This document shows positions 1 to 7,607 of a DNA stretch of 43,001 bases, in pieces. Source of the stretch: Planctomycetota bacterium (lineage in GTDB: Bacteria > Planctomycetota > Planctomycetia > Pirellulales > Pirellulaceae); the NCBI GenBank assembly GCA_014238905.1, contig JABAAE010000022.1, positions 1 through 43,001 of the forward strand, in the 5' to 3' direction. Numbering within the stretch: position 1 is the stretch's first letter; each line of letters starts with the position of its first letter. The position numbers and the translations under genes were made by a program. The notes below the pieces were generated by a model. The model saw only the letters and a list, made by a program, of their open reading frames with translations, ran no database searches and was not told the origin of the DNA.

Positions 1-1553
1 GAGTTACCCTTTCCGTTTAAGTTTTTATCGAATTCCTCTTGGTGTTCCCTAAGCATCCAACCCCGCTTTTGGCGGTTGCAACTGTCGATGTAGGGCCGTT
101 CGATGATTGATTGATTCTTGATTAAGTTCGCGACAGCATGCCTATGTTGTTCACGTCCCGCTTGAGGACAAAGTGCTTGGATACTTGCTTTGCTTTTTGG
201 CTGTTTATCGGTCCTAAGGGCTCGCTTAATTTCGTCTTCAGCATCCTTTATTTGGCTTTCTCGCACATCATTTTTCTTACGGGTCTCTTGGTCACGTTTT
301 TCTTTAGCGATGTTCTTACGGTGTTTAGCGAGATCTGAAACCACAAACGACCATTTCCCTTCATCGAACAAGACCCGTTTTTCGCCCACCTGTTCATCTC
401 GTCCGCCGTAACTGACACAGAGATCGTGAATTCGGTCTGCTTTATAGGGCACATTCCTTCCTAACAGCCACCAGTTTCCAAAGCTCTCCGCGATACCAGC
501 ACCACTCATGTCCTCAAGTTTAGGTGGACCTCCAAGCTCTCTAGAAGCTGTTTTCGTTGAATGATGTGAGATGATCAGAGACGCCGGATAGCATGATTTC
601 GAAAATCCAATGATCGCTTCACCAACTTCCGTTAATTTGTTTGTGTCTAATCCTGTCAGACCACGATAGAGAGGATCAATAATTACAACGTCAATTTTAT
701 TTGCTTCGACTAAACGTTCGATGTCCTGTCGGTGTCTTGAACTAGTCAAATCTGGAAAACATTCTGTTTCCAGTTTTAATTTGCCGGTCAGTTTTTTAAA
801 AGTAAGCCCACGTACACCCAACGGCTTCTCAATTCTTCTCGACATCGCCTTGTAGTTAGACTCACCGGTAATGAACAACACTGACCTTGGTTTTGGTACA
901 TCGAAATACCCAAGCCATGGAGTTTGTGATGCAAGTGCCACTGAAAGGTCCGCCAGCATCGTGGTTTTGCATCCCTTTGCTCTCCCACCAATGAGAGTCG
1001 GTTGATCGCAACTAAAAACAGGATGAACAAGCCAGTCGACTGGTGCCGTTGAAAACTTCTCAAGGTCCGCAATATCAAGACCGGCAAAAGGCATGGAATA
1101 ATTTTCCCTCGTCGCGTTTGCCGCCTCTCTCAGCAAATTTTCTTTTTCATTGACACATGTGGACATTAAAACTGCATCGGCAACCTGATCAAATCTCCGA
1201 AAACTGGCGGCCTCTTTTACTCTTTTTGCATAGTGTTCAATGTTATTAAAATTTATCTTGGTGTTCTTGACCAAATCTACGAGAAAATGCCTCCCACCGA
1301 TTCGTTCAAACCAACTTTCACCGTTGACACTCCTTTCGTTTAGCATCTTCACGAGCTGCTCATACAGCATCACCGGATCTTTTGGGTCTACTTTGTCGTA
1401 AATCAACTCATTAATAGCTTTGAAAACAAGCCCTAAACCGTCATAAGGCCCTTCCAGAAAATCAGAGGGAGTGATACCTAAAATGCTGATCATGTCAGGC
1501 TTGAACAAAACTGCAGATATCAGATTGTGTTCGGCTTCGATATCTTCATTCAT
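1..1553 (-). CDS. DnaB-N / RecA-like replicative ATPase (partial, runs off left edge)
   Basis: One frame is open from ATG at 1553 to the window edge, giving 517 codons without a stop. Residues 5-130 resemble the DnaB helicase N-terminal domain (AEHNLISAVLF near the start; GGRHFLVDLV and NIEHYAKRV at 86-113). Residues 180-370 form a RecA/RepA-like (AAA_25) ATPase: Walker A GGRAKGCKTT at 189-198, in which the usual last Gly is Cys, and Walker B DVVIIDP at 288-294. A basic, helical C-terminus follows. A GAGG ribosome site lies 5 nt before the ATG. Such proteins serve as replication helicases or initiators of plasmids, phages and integrated elements. The HTH gene 69 nt upstream fits that setting. 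The family is fairly certain; the cellular role is inferred. Confidence 0.8.
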   Translation of the reverse strand, partial: MNEDIEAEHNLISAVLFKPDMISILGITPSDFLEGPYDGLGLVFKAINELIYDKVDPKDPVMLYEQLVKMLNERSVNGESWFERIGGRHFLVDLVKNTKINFNNIEHYAKRVKEAASFRRFDQVADAVLMSTCVNEKENLLREAANATRENYSMPFAGLDIADLEKFSTAPVDWLVHPVFSCDQPTLIGGRAKGCKTTMLADLSVALASQTPWLGYFDVPKPRSVLFITGESNYKAMSRRIEKPLGVRGLTFKKLTGKLKLETECFPDLTSSRHRQDIERLVEANKIDVVIIDPLYRGLTGLDTNKLTEVGEAIIGFSKSCYPASLIISHHSTKTASRELGGPPKLEDMSGAGIAESFGNWWLLGRNVPYKADRIHDLCVSYGGRDEQVGEKRVLFDEGKWSFVVSDLAKHRKNIAKEKRDQETRKKNDVRESQIKDAEDEIKRALRTDKQPKSKASIQALCPQAGREQHRHAVANLIKNQSIIERPYIDSCNRQKRGWMLREHQEEFDKNLNGKGN

Positions 1554-1622
1554 GACAGCCTCATTGAAAATTGCTAACTAAACCAACCGAGGAAGAAAAA
1601 GCTGAATCGCCGCTTTTTCCCA

Positions 1623-1886
1623 TTAGTTCTTTTCCGGTGTGTTTTTTGATTGACTGTCCGTAACGCGGCAGGAATCCAAAAAATCATCTAAGTCAGAAAT
1701 CAAAAACACGGACTTGCTACCAATTTTGGTCCGAATGATTTTTCCATCGGTAGCGAGCGAATCTAACTTCCGGGTAGAGATGCCAAGGAACTTAGCACTT
1801 TCAGCTCTTGTTAAAGCTCTTTGCAAATTGAGACTAGCCGTGGTGTTATTACCCAAACTGCGGCATTTACTAGATACATTCAACAT
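1623..1886 (-). CDS. Excisionase-like / HTH_17 DNA-binding protein
   Basis: This 87-residue protein has a MerR/excisionase-type winged helix at about residues 25-72: ALTRAESAKFLGIS, then KLDSLATDGKI, then a SVFLISDLDDFL strand-helix. That is the layout of HTH_17 domains in excisionases and small element regulators. The ATG at 1886 is preferred over the one at 1925 because GAGGA lies 5 nt upstream. It sits between an unknown protein and the helicase-like gene, all on the minus strand, which suggests an element operon. It could act as a recombination directionality factor or as a transcription regulator; the sequence does not decide between them. Confidence 0.7.
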   Translation of the reverse strand: MLNVSSKCRSLGNNTTASLNLQRALTRAESAKFLGISTRKLDSLATDGKIIRTKIGSKSVFLISDLDDFLDSCRVTDSQSKNTPEKN

Positions 1887-1970
1887 TTGAATCCTCAACA
1901 AAGAAGTGGTTATTAATTGCCACATCTTTACGGGGATACTTCAGTCTGCAAGAAGCAAAACACGACCAAC

Positions 1971-1998
1971 CCTCTTATTCCAATTTTGGAATAAGAGG
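1971..1998. promoter_or_regulatory. 12-bp perfect inverted repeat upstream of the HTH gene
   Basis: CCTCTTATTCCA at 1971-1982 is followed by a 4-nt loop and its exact complement at 1987-1998. It lies in the gap between the stop of the 270-residue gene and the start of the HTH gene. No T-run follows on either strand, so an operator bound by the HTH protein or an RNA attenuator is as likely as a terminator. Confidence 0.6.
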
Positions 1999-2082
1999 GA
2001 AAACAAAAGTTGGCTAGGCAGAATAAGGGCGAACAAAAGAGCCGGATGACGCTATTCTTTTTTTAGATTAGCGGATTGATTC

Positions 2083-2895
2083 CTAGCTTTTAAGCTTTTT
2101 GACTCGATCAAATATGCTCTTTAATTCAGCTCGATCATTGATACCGCAATTGACCAATGGACGGATATGTGTCCATGCCTTGTCGACGGTTGGACAATCG
2201 TTCTCAACGCACCAGCGCATGACCTCCTGTTCCCAGACACGCCAAGGACTATCTGGATCATTGATACGTTTCGGGCGTTTACCGGCTGGCTTCTCTGGAA
2301 ACTCCATTAACTCAACACTATGAGCCGAAATGCGGCGAACTCCCTTTGTGACCAGTGTTTTGGATGTCAGATACTGATCGCAAAATCTGGCTGCAATCGT
2401 TGACTCCTCTTTCAACCGATCAGAAATCTCACTGTCCCAATCATCAGACTTTAAGAAGGCGTGCTCGTTAAATACAGTTGAACAAAACCTTTGTGCTGCC
2501 TCCTGAAAGTCCTCCGTTTGGATCGAATCTTCAGGACCTTCATACCAATCAAATTTATATTCCGAGCCTTCAGAACTTGCTTTCACCAAAAGCACCTCAT
2601 TTACGATAGCATCAAAATTTCCGAATAGCATGCCGTAGAGCCAGTCGATGAAATGGTGGCAACTTTGATACTCGGATTGCCCAAATTTAAAGGCTGAATC
2701 ATTAAGGCTCTCAGCAATTCTCAGTAAAGTTGGTTCATCCGTATTTTTTGCGAACTCTGTCTGTTTAAACAAATCTGCAACGTTCACTAGTTGACCAAAA
2801 TCGACATTCGCATCGCGGCGGACAAGCCGAAGGAGCTCGTTGATTCTCGCAAGCTGCGAATTTGCTAGTTTTCTGGCTTCAGGGAATCCGAACAT
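2083..2895 (-). CDS. Hypothetical protein of a probable integrated element
   Basis: This 270-residue soluble protein has no signal peptide or membrane segment and I do not recognise its family. It is acidic and helical in the N-terminal two thirds. The C-terminal part (from about residue 205, KRPKRINDPDSP) is basic at first, then rich in Trp and Cys (WRVWEQEVMRWCVENDCP), which would suit a small DNA- or protein-binding module. It is the first of three minus-strand genes leading to the HTH and helicase genes. Two related hairpins lie 80-185 bp before its start. A satellite or phage-like accessory role is only inferred from position. Confidence 0.6.
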   Translation of the reverse strand: MFGFPEARKLANSQLARINELLRLVRRDANVDFGQLVNVADLFKQTEFAKNTDEPTLLRIAESLNDSAFKFGQSEYQSCHHFIDWLYGMLFGNFDAIVNEVLLVKASSEGSEYKFDWYEGPEDSIQTEDFQEAAQRFCSTVFNEHAFLKSDDWDSEISDRLKEESTIAARFCDQYLTSKTLVTKGVRRISAHSVELMEFPEKPAGKRPKRINDPDSPWRVWEQEVMRWCVENDCPTVDKAWTHIRPLVNCGINDRAELKSIFDRVKKLKS

Positions 2896-2976
2896 TTTGA
2901 AACTCTAAAGAAGATGCAGGTTCAGCACCTCCAATTCTCTCATATTCTTCGCAAGTCTCAACTTTTAAATTGCCCA

Positions 2977-3079
2977 ATTGTCTGGTTCGTTTTTGCGACA
3001 GACAATCGTTAGAATGGCTCTACGCGCGAAGGAGAACATAGGCGGAGCTCTAGGTGTCTGATCGTCTTTTTCGTAGACA
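2977..3079. promoter_or_regulatory. Two related hairpins upstream of the element operon
   Basis: The first is ATTGTCTG at 2977-2984 paired with CAGACAAT at 2999-3006. The second is TGTCT at 3055-3059 paired with AGACA at 3075-3079. The two hairpins resemble each other (GTCTG, T-rich middle, AGACAAT), so this is a repeated motif rather than a chance palindrome. They lie upstream of the minus-strand operon and could be operators or replication-protein sites. A further inverted repeat, GCGTTTT/AAAACGC, lies at 3092-3118. Confidence 0.4.
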
Positions 3080-3194
3080 ATTCTCGCCGGCGCGTTTTCC
3101 TGCTTGCTTTTAAAACGCAACCTGTTTTTTTCTCTCGCACGCGAAAGAAAAGCCGTTTTCGGTTAAATCAAATCCCAATTTAACCACTCCACAG

Positions 3195-3299
3195 ATGCAC
3201 GCTATATATTCCGTAACGCGCATTCACCCCGCCGGGTGTGGTCAAGAACTGGGTGTGATAGAATGGGCTGTGTGGGGCCCCAACCGTCCATCAGGATGG
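3195..3299 (+). repeat. Dispersed structured repeat, family 1, copy 1
   Basis: Shared core blocks are GCTATA, CGCATTCACCCC, GTGTGGT, GGGCTGTGTGGGGCCCC and CCGTCCATCAGGATG. It can form two hairpins, one at CACCCCGCCGGGTG and one at TGGGGCCCCA. Four other copies lie at 21551, 23643, 35621 and 40492, all on the plus strand. This copy is followed by a direct repeat that marks an apparent insertion. The rest of 2896-3430 holds no gene that I can support. Confidence 0.75.
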
Positions 3300-3670
3300 G
3301 GATTCACCGTGGAAACGCTGTTTCCCGGCTTCCTGAAAAAGAATTCGGCAAACCTGTCCGGTTTCTCCCCCGTTTGGGAATCCACTATCATGAGTAGATG
3401 ATCCCCAGAAAATGAAAACAGGGACTGAAAATGACAAGCAAAAAAACGAAAGCACTATCTTTGGGAATAGCGATATCCCTCAGTTTTGGTGTAATGTTTG
3501 CTGTAGCGTTGAGCGATTGGGTCAGTGGTTATATAGTTGGCGCAATATTTGGCATTGGAATTGGCATGTCAGTCTATTTCCAAAAAGAGAAAAAGTGACC
3601 CGTAATGAACGGCATCCAAACGATCCAGCGGACGAGTAAACCGTTGACCATTTCATCATGAGGATTCACC
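3296..3670. repeat. Apparent 362-bp insertion between 13-bp direct repeats
   Basis: ATGgGGATTCACC at 3296-3308 recurs as ATGaGGATTCACC at 3658-3670. At 23.73 kb the family-1 repeat runs straight into the same downstream sequence (CCATCAGGATGAGGATTCA, then the conserved minus-strand coding tail). Here that join is split by 362 bp containing the 55-codon membrane protein gene. The pattern fits insertion with a target duplication, or recombination at the short repeat. No terminal inverted repeats are evident. Confidence 0.5.
3431..3598 (+). CDS. Small two-helix membrane protein (55 residues)
   Basis: ATG at 3431 to TGA at 3596 encodes 55 residues: a basic start (MTSKKTK), a hydrophobic helix at about 8-27, a short DWVSG turn at 29-33, a second helix at about 34-50 with GIGIGM small-residue spacing, and a basic QKEKK end. 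The arrangement predicts a helical hairpin with both ends in the cytoplasm. No family is recognised. The upstream sequence, GGGACTGAAA, is only a weak ribosome site. A longer overlapping frame (3412-3639) has no sensible composition. The gene lies inside the apparent 362-bp insertion, so it may be that insert's cargo. Confidence 0.55.
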   Translation: MTSKKTKALSLGIAISLSFGVMFAVALSDWVSGYIVGAIFGIGIGMSVYFQKEKK

Positions 3671-3892
3671 CTCCTCCGTGCTGGTCGATGCCAACCGCTG
3701 GGCCAGCCGCATGAGCTCATCCTTTTGCTGCGGGCTGAGCCTCTGCCAAACCCTGTGAATCACTGCGAGTTGCTGATCGACTGCTACAGTTTCTGCTACA
3801 CCTAACTCCTTAAATGCAGTTTCTCCCGGTAAACCATACGGTTGTTCGAGTCCTACCGGGGGAGCTCTAGAATTCTCAGCGAAACCGCTGTG
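3656..3892 (-). pseudogene. Truncated copy of a small conserved protein (DQQLAVIHR tail)
   Basis: The frame is open from a TAA at 3893-3895 to the TGA at 3656, 78 codons, but has no plausible start codon. Its last 42 residues (VDQQLAVIHRVWQRLSPQQK onward) match the end of the minus-strand frame at 23733-24068 almost perfectly, including a run of synonymous differences. That suggests the peptide was once under selection. The upstream parts of the two copies are unrelated. I read it as a 5'-truncated duplicate; the function is unknown. Confidence 0.5.
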
Positions 3893-4110
3893 TTAACCTG
3901 TTAACGCCCGTGGGCCTCTGGCCAGATCGCGGGCGTTGCGCGTTTCTTGCCGTGTTTTACGGGGTTTACGGCGACTCTGGCCACCGAGCCAAAAGTCTCT
4001 GTTCGATACCGTTGCTCTCGGGGTCCGTATTGAACTCGGCAGGTTGCCATCGCACCCCGAAGGCAACTACCTAAAACTCTCGGAGTCTCTGGTTAACGGA
4101 GGGGCGTGGG
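3880..4110 (+). repeat. Dispersed repeat family 2, copy A (GTTAAC / CGCCCG hairpin)
   Basis: It starts with GTTAACnnGTTAAC, then a CGCCCG (3905-3910) / CGGGCG (3930-3935) stem. Near its end is AAACTCTCGGAGTCTCTGG followed by TTAAC, which is nearly identical to 10207-10230 in copy B. There is no long T-run after the stem here, so terminator function is weaker than in copies B and C. It fills most of the gap before the lipoprotein gene; the rest of 3893-4297 shows no gene. Confidence 0.6.
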
Positions 4111-4244
4111 TTCACTCAAAACGCAACCGCTACCATGGCGGCCATGTCAGACGCCCAACCATCGAAACTCAACCTCTGGATGGACTTCCTCGCGACCAAC
4201 AAGGTCGACGAGACTTCTGCGCCGTTGCCGGCCGCACTCTGTGC

Positions 4245-4276
4245 GCGCCAGCCTCTATATTGGTGGCGTCTGGATA
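4245..4276 (+). promoter_or_regulatory. Leader segment duplicated at 5545-5576
   Basis: A 32-bp block that includes GCCTCTATATTGG is repeated exactly 1300 bp downstream. Here it ends 21 bp before the lipoprotein ATG, so it probably contains the promoter or 5' leader of that gene. No canonical -35/-10 pair is clear. Confidence 0.5.
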
Positions 4277-4297
4277 CGCCAACCGAAGGAGCTCAAC

Positions 4298-5134
4298 ATG
4301 AAACGTCTGCTGGGTCTGCTGCTGGTGATGGGGATGGTCGGGTGTGGGGGTGGGGACGAAGATCCGCCAGCCGGTGAGGCTGCGTTACCGGCGACGCCAA
4401 AGAAGCTGCAGACGAAGGTCGATGAACCGCCTGTTCAAGCTGCTGCTGCAGATCCCAATGTCGCGTCTGAAAGCGGTTCACCGACGACTCCATCTGACAC
4501 TGCCGACGATACATCTACTCAAGTTGCTGATGCCGACGCTGTTGCCGTGTTGGACAAGCTGGGGGCTAAGATCAACAAGACCTTGAGTAGCAAAGACGTT
4601 GCGAGAATTGCTGCTCAACCACACCAGACGATTGTGGATATCCCACAACTTGTCTCAGCAGTATGCAAACCCGGAATGTGGCAGCGAACCGATCAGATAG
4701 TTGTACAGGAAACTTCCGAGCGCAAGGCCCGAACCATTCAGCGAAAGTCCTTTGCGAAAATCAAACACGTGCAAGGCAGGTACGTGGTATACGAGGCCAC
4801 AGACGAAAAAGGTTTCAGCGTGGTGACAGAAATCCACAGCTATGACCGGATGACCAAAATGATGCATTCAACGAGCATTAACTCGCGGGGTGTGGTATCT
4901 CGAATGATTGGAGTTCCCGATCCAAAAAATCACACGGTCACGTGGAAGAGTTCGAATCCAAATGACGATATCAATAGATTTGAATTGACCCTGAATTGCG
5001 CCAAAGACGGCTTGAGTGCTCAGATACAGGGAAAGGACTACCAGAACCAGAATGGTGCATTGCGCTGGACGCTTTCCGGAATGATCGAACGGGTTGGTGG
5101 CCTGCCTGAATCTGATTTGACACCTGCCAGGTAG
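4298..5134 (+). CDS. Lipoprotein of unknown function
   Basis: The chosen ATG at 4298 has GAAGGAG 7 nt upstream and gives 278 residues with a classic lipoprotein signal (MKRLLGLLLVMGMVGCGGG, lipid-bearing Cys16). An upstream in-frame extension exists but lacks signal-like sequence. Residues 20-90 are a low-complexity Pro/Ala/Asp linker. Residues 95-278 form a compact domain with alternating strands (SFAKIKHVQGRYVVYEA, then NHTVTWKSSNPND) that could be a small beta-sandwich. I do not recognise the family. The same signal sequence style is common on planctomycete LRR lipoproteins, and a LRR remnant lies just downstream, so the two may share an ancestor. Confidence 0.75.
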   Translation: MKRLLGLLLVMGMVGCGGGDEDPPAGEAALPATPKKLQTKVDEPPVQAAAADPNVASESGSPTTPSDTADDTSTQVADADAVAVLDKLGAKINKTLSSKDVARIAAQPHQTIVDIPQLVSAVCKPGMWQRTDQIVVQETSERKARTIQRKSFAKIKHVQGRYVVYEATDEKGFSVVTEIHSYDRMTKMMHSTSINSRGVVSRMIGVPDPKNHTVTWKSSNPNDDINRFELTLNCAKDGLSAQIQGKDYQNQNGALRWTLSGMIERVGGLPESDLTPAR

Positions 5135-5170
5135 CCCCGTTCATCCTGGCCGTGGTTCGAACCTGGCAAA

Positions 5171-5353
5171 TTGAACGTCGGGGCTAGATTGCAGCCGAAC
5201 TGGTGGCATTTGTCCAAGATCACCGACGCAGGGCTGGTGCACCTCAAAGGGCTGACCAACCTGCGGCTGCTCTCTCTCAAAAAGACCCAGATCACCAGCG
5301 CGGGCATCGCCGAACTTCAGAAGGCACTGCCCAACTGCAAGATCGAGAAGTAG
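5171..5353 (+). pseudogene. Leucine-rich-repeat protein C-terminal remnant
   Basis: From about 5212 the frame reads KITDAGLVHLKGLTNLRLL, then KKTQITSAGIAELQKALPNC, two planctomycete-type LRR units ending in the usual PNCKI cap. No signal peptide or adequate start precedes it: TTG is the first possible start, followed by unrelated sequence. It is best read as the tail of a lost LRR lipoprotein left beside its duplicated leader. Between 5354 and 5697 there is only the leader repeat and C-rich sequence; no gene is seen. Confidence 0.65.
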
Positions 5354-5544
5354 CCCCCGCCCCCCCTCCTGCCGCCGGTGCTGGTCCGGTTGCTGGCCAC
5401 GCCGCTATATCAACGGTGGCGATCCTTGGTGCTTCAGATTGTCGATTGTTCTCCGACAACAGGGTCCTCCGCCCGGTAGGTTAACAGAGTGGACCTTGCT
5501 GGTCCAAAACCTGCCACAGCCAACGCTGCTGGCCACACGCCGCC

Positions 5545-5576
5545 GCGCCAGCCTCTATATTGGTGGCGTCTGGATA
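5545..5576 (+). repeat. Second copy of the lipoprotein leader segment
   Basis: It is identical to 4245-4276 at 1300-bp spacing, followed by a diverged AACTGCAGGAGCTGCAC in place of the AACCGAAGGAGCTCAAC that precedes the lipoprotein ATG. No signal peptide follows, so this leader has lost its gene. Confidence 0.75.
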
Positions 5577-5697
5577 AACTAACTGCAGGAGCTGCACGCC
5601 GTCGCCTACATATCGACGCACATTGATGTGGTTATGTGTCAATCTAAGGGTAGCGAACCGCTGCGGGTACCAACTGCATGCCAGGAGTTCTATCGAA

Positions 5698-5934
5698 ATG
5701 AGCGATCAGTATTACGTACGACGGGCCAGCAAAATTTCGGGCCCTGCCAAAGCGAAGCTTCTGGAACAGTATGCCGCCAACGGCAAGCTACAGGTCACCG
5801 ATGGAGCACACGTATTTACCCGGCGCCCTTCATCATCCTCGCGTTCGTCCAGCGGTCAGGCTCGATCAGCGGACGATCAAACGCCCAAAGCACCAGGCTC
5901 TTCATTTCGGTCCTCCAGGCATAACGGCCAGTGA
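5698..5934 (+). pseudogene. GYF-like domain fragment fused to unrelated frame
   Basis: ATG at 5698 has AGGAG 10 nt upstream. Residues 1-36 (YYVRRASKISGP at 5-16, then AKLLEQYAANGKL) resemble the start of a GYF_2 domain as in the genes at 20484 and 21766. After about residue 37 the frame crosses into the antisense of a sulfatase remnant and becomes Ser/Arg-rich, which is meaningless sequence. The 78-codon frame is therefore a truncated gene start abutting another broken gene. Expression of a short peptide is possible, but a function is unlikely. Confidence 0.5.
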
Positions 5935-6187
5935 GGAGGCCATACCGGGTCGGCGAGCAGACCGCCGAAGGGCTGTGGGCATCGGTGAAACGCATTCCCT
6001 CCGTCGCCAGTCGATCCAAATTTGGCGTGGGGATTTTTCAGTCCGCGTTGTAACACCCCAGGTCACCGCAACCCAAATCGTCGGCCAAGATAATGACGAC
6101 GTTGGGCTTGGTGCCGAAACATTCAGCGGAACAGACCAGACCGAATGCCAGACAGACCACAAAGGGTAGTATTGTAAATGTTTTCAT
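5816..6187 (-). pseudogene. Sulfatase N-terminal remnant with internal stop
   Basis: From ATG at 6187 the frame reads a signal peptide (MKTFTILPFVVCLAFGLVC), the metal-binding PNVVIILADDLGCGD segment and GCYNAD, then TGA at 6038-6040, where family members have a Ser (DSKIPTPN). It continues through DRLATEGMRFTDAHSPSAVC to the formylglycine motif CSPTRYGLLTGR, which is intact. Homology ends near 5825 at the junction with the GYF fragment. The gene is broken twice: by a nonsense codon and by loss of about 400 C-terminal residues. The nearby 12.4-kb fragment is a sulfatase C-terminus, also on the minus strand. Confidence 0.8.
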
Positions 6188-6220
6188 TGGCGGAGTTTCC
6201 TCTATTCATGGCCGCTGCTT

Positions 6221-6556
6221 TCACTCTTTTGCTGACTCCACGATCATCACGCCGTTCATCACCATCCAGTGCCCAGGGAAAGTGCACAGAAAGGGATAAC
6301 GGCCTGGCTCTTTTGGTGCTCGAAAATAGACGGTGGACTTTGAACGCGGATCGACCACACTCGTGTGAACCAGCATATCGTCGGACTCGGGAACATAATG
6401 TTTGGCGAAGGCATCGGGATCGGCAACGAGTAGGTTGGATAGCTTTCCAACACGCTTCAGCGAGCCAAGCTTCACCAGCACCCAATTGTGCGGCACGACA
6501 TCGGGATTGACGAGCGTGAACTTAATCGGCTCGCCCCAATTCATCTTTCCTAACAC
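6221..6556 (-). pseudogene. Azurin/plastocyanin-like cuproredoxin tail domain
   Basis: A 111-codon frame starting at GTG forms one blue-copper domain: PHNWVLV with His23, then CTFPGHWMVM with Cys91, His96 and Met100, the four expected type-1 copper ligands. There is no signal peptide, and a TAG lies directly before the GTG. In planctomycetes this domain normally ends large exported CxxCH heme proteins. The stretch that should precede it (VHKLAPPFTEF to RRSIRVQAGD) is found on the same strand at 9260-8862. I therefore read this as the detached 3' end of a split gene. A short separate cytosolic protein is less likely. Confidence 0.65.
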
Positions 6557-6651
6557 CTACTGCTCGGGGGTTTTGGGTACATTTCGTTCGTCTTCGGTAC
6601 GCTTCCTGCGGCGTGCCTTTTTTCGTTTGGTCCGATGATGGCCATCTCCTT

Positions 6652-7530
6652 TCACGGTGTTTGGCCACGAATCATCAACGGCTTTACCGACTTCACGTGG
6701 CAGGACGAACACTTGTTGAGCACCGCGTTCCCAGGCGTGCCGTGAAAGAACAGATAGTTGTCAAAGGGTTTTTGAAAACCATCGTCCTTCCGCCCATTCT
6801 TGCCCCCTGTATGACATGCCGCACAGTTCTGCATCTCTTGCTTTCCACGGTGCCCATGAAAATGCTCAAATGCATCGAATCCTATTGTGTGGGAAATCAC
6901 AGCGACGGCCTTCAAAACAACCTCCACTGCCACCACTTCCCCATCACGAATGACCGAGAGCGTTACTTTCGATTCAGGCTCATACATTCGCACCAATACC
7001 GCCAATTGATCAGAGTTGATGAGTAGTTGGCCGCCTAGCTTATGGAGTACGTCATATCGCTGCAGGCCCGCCGCGGCCGCTGCGCTGCCATCCACAACGT
7101 GTTCGACGAGGAGCCCGACACCCGCAGGTAATTTGAGTTGTTTTCGTAATGCCTGGCTAACTCGGTCAACATGAACGCCGAGTGTCGTTTTCATCGCCTG
7201 CTCGGTAGTCGGCAAAGCTGTTCCATTCTTACCCTGCCCGTAGTGCTTGAGCACTTCACGAACGCGTAACTGAATCGCCGCGGGCAGCTTGTCGATCTCT
7301 TTCTCGGTGACCGACCACTGCTTTCCATTGTTTTTTACCTCGATCCGGGCAGGCTTGTCGTTGTCTTTGCGAATCTGGATCTCCAGGTCCTCCGACTCGG
7401 CGGCGGGCTTTTTTGACTTTGGTTCCTGCCCCAATGAACTTCTTAGCGAATTCACGTGCGGGCTGACGACAAGATAACCGGTAAAGCACGTGAGTATGAC
7501 GACAGCCAACGTACGGTGGATTCTGAACAT
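6652..7530 (-). CDS. Exported PDZ protein with two CxxCH motifs
   Basis: From the internal ATG at 7530 (GAGG 8 nt upstream) the protein has 292 residues and begins with a signal anchor (MFRIHRTLAVVILTCFTGYL). The alternative ATG at 7557 adds nine residues before it. A charged region (20-90) is followed by a PDZ domain at about 117-203 (GVGLLVEHVVDGSAAAAAGL, LINSDQLAVLVR) and a C-terminal tail with CAACH at 236-240 and CSSCH at 274-278. These would be covalent heme sites if the protein is exported. The two upstream genes encode an ECF sigma factor and a membrane protein, so it probably belongs to that signalling unit. A +1 shifted continuation after the stop (KRKKARRRKR) hints at a longer ancestral end. 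Confidence 0.8.
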   Translation of the reverse strand: MFRIHRTLAVVILTCFTGYLVVSPHVNSLRSSLGQEPKSKKPAAESEDLEIQIRKDNDKPARIEVKNNGKQWSVTEKEIDKLPAAIQLRVREVLKHYGQGKNGTALPTTEQAMKTTLGVHVDRVSQALRKQLKLPAGVGLLVEHVVDGSAAAAAGLQRYDVLHKLGGQLLINSDQLAVLVRMYEPESKVTLSVIRDGEVVAVEVVLKAVAVISHTIGFDAFEHFHGHRGKQEMQNCAACHTGGKNGRKDDGFQKPFDNYLFFHGTPGNAVLNKCSSCHVKSVKPLMIRGQTP

Positions 7531-7607
7531 GGAATTTTCCTCTTTCGAAATTGACATGGTATTTTCTTCCCGCCTGAACCAATCGCCGGCGCCGCAAAAA
7601 CCAACCC

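Noticed and set aside
3412..3639. 75-codon plus-strand frame
   Set aside because: It runs in another frame over the 55-codon membrane protein gene, whose hydrophobic hairpin pattern is far more convincing.
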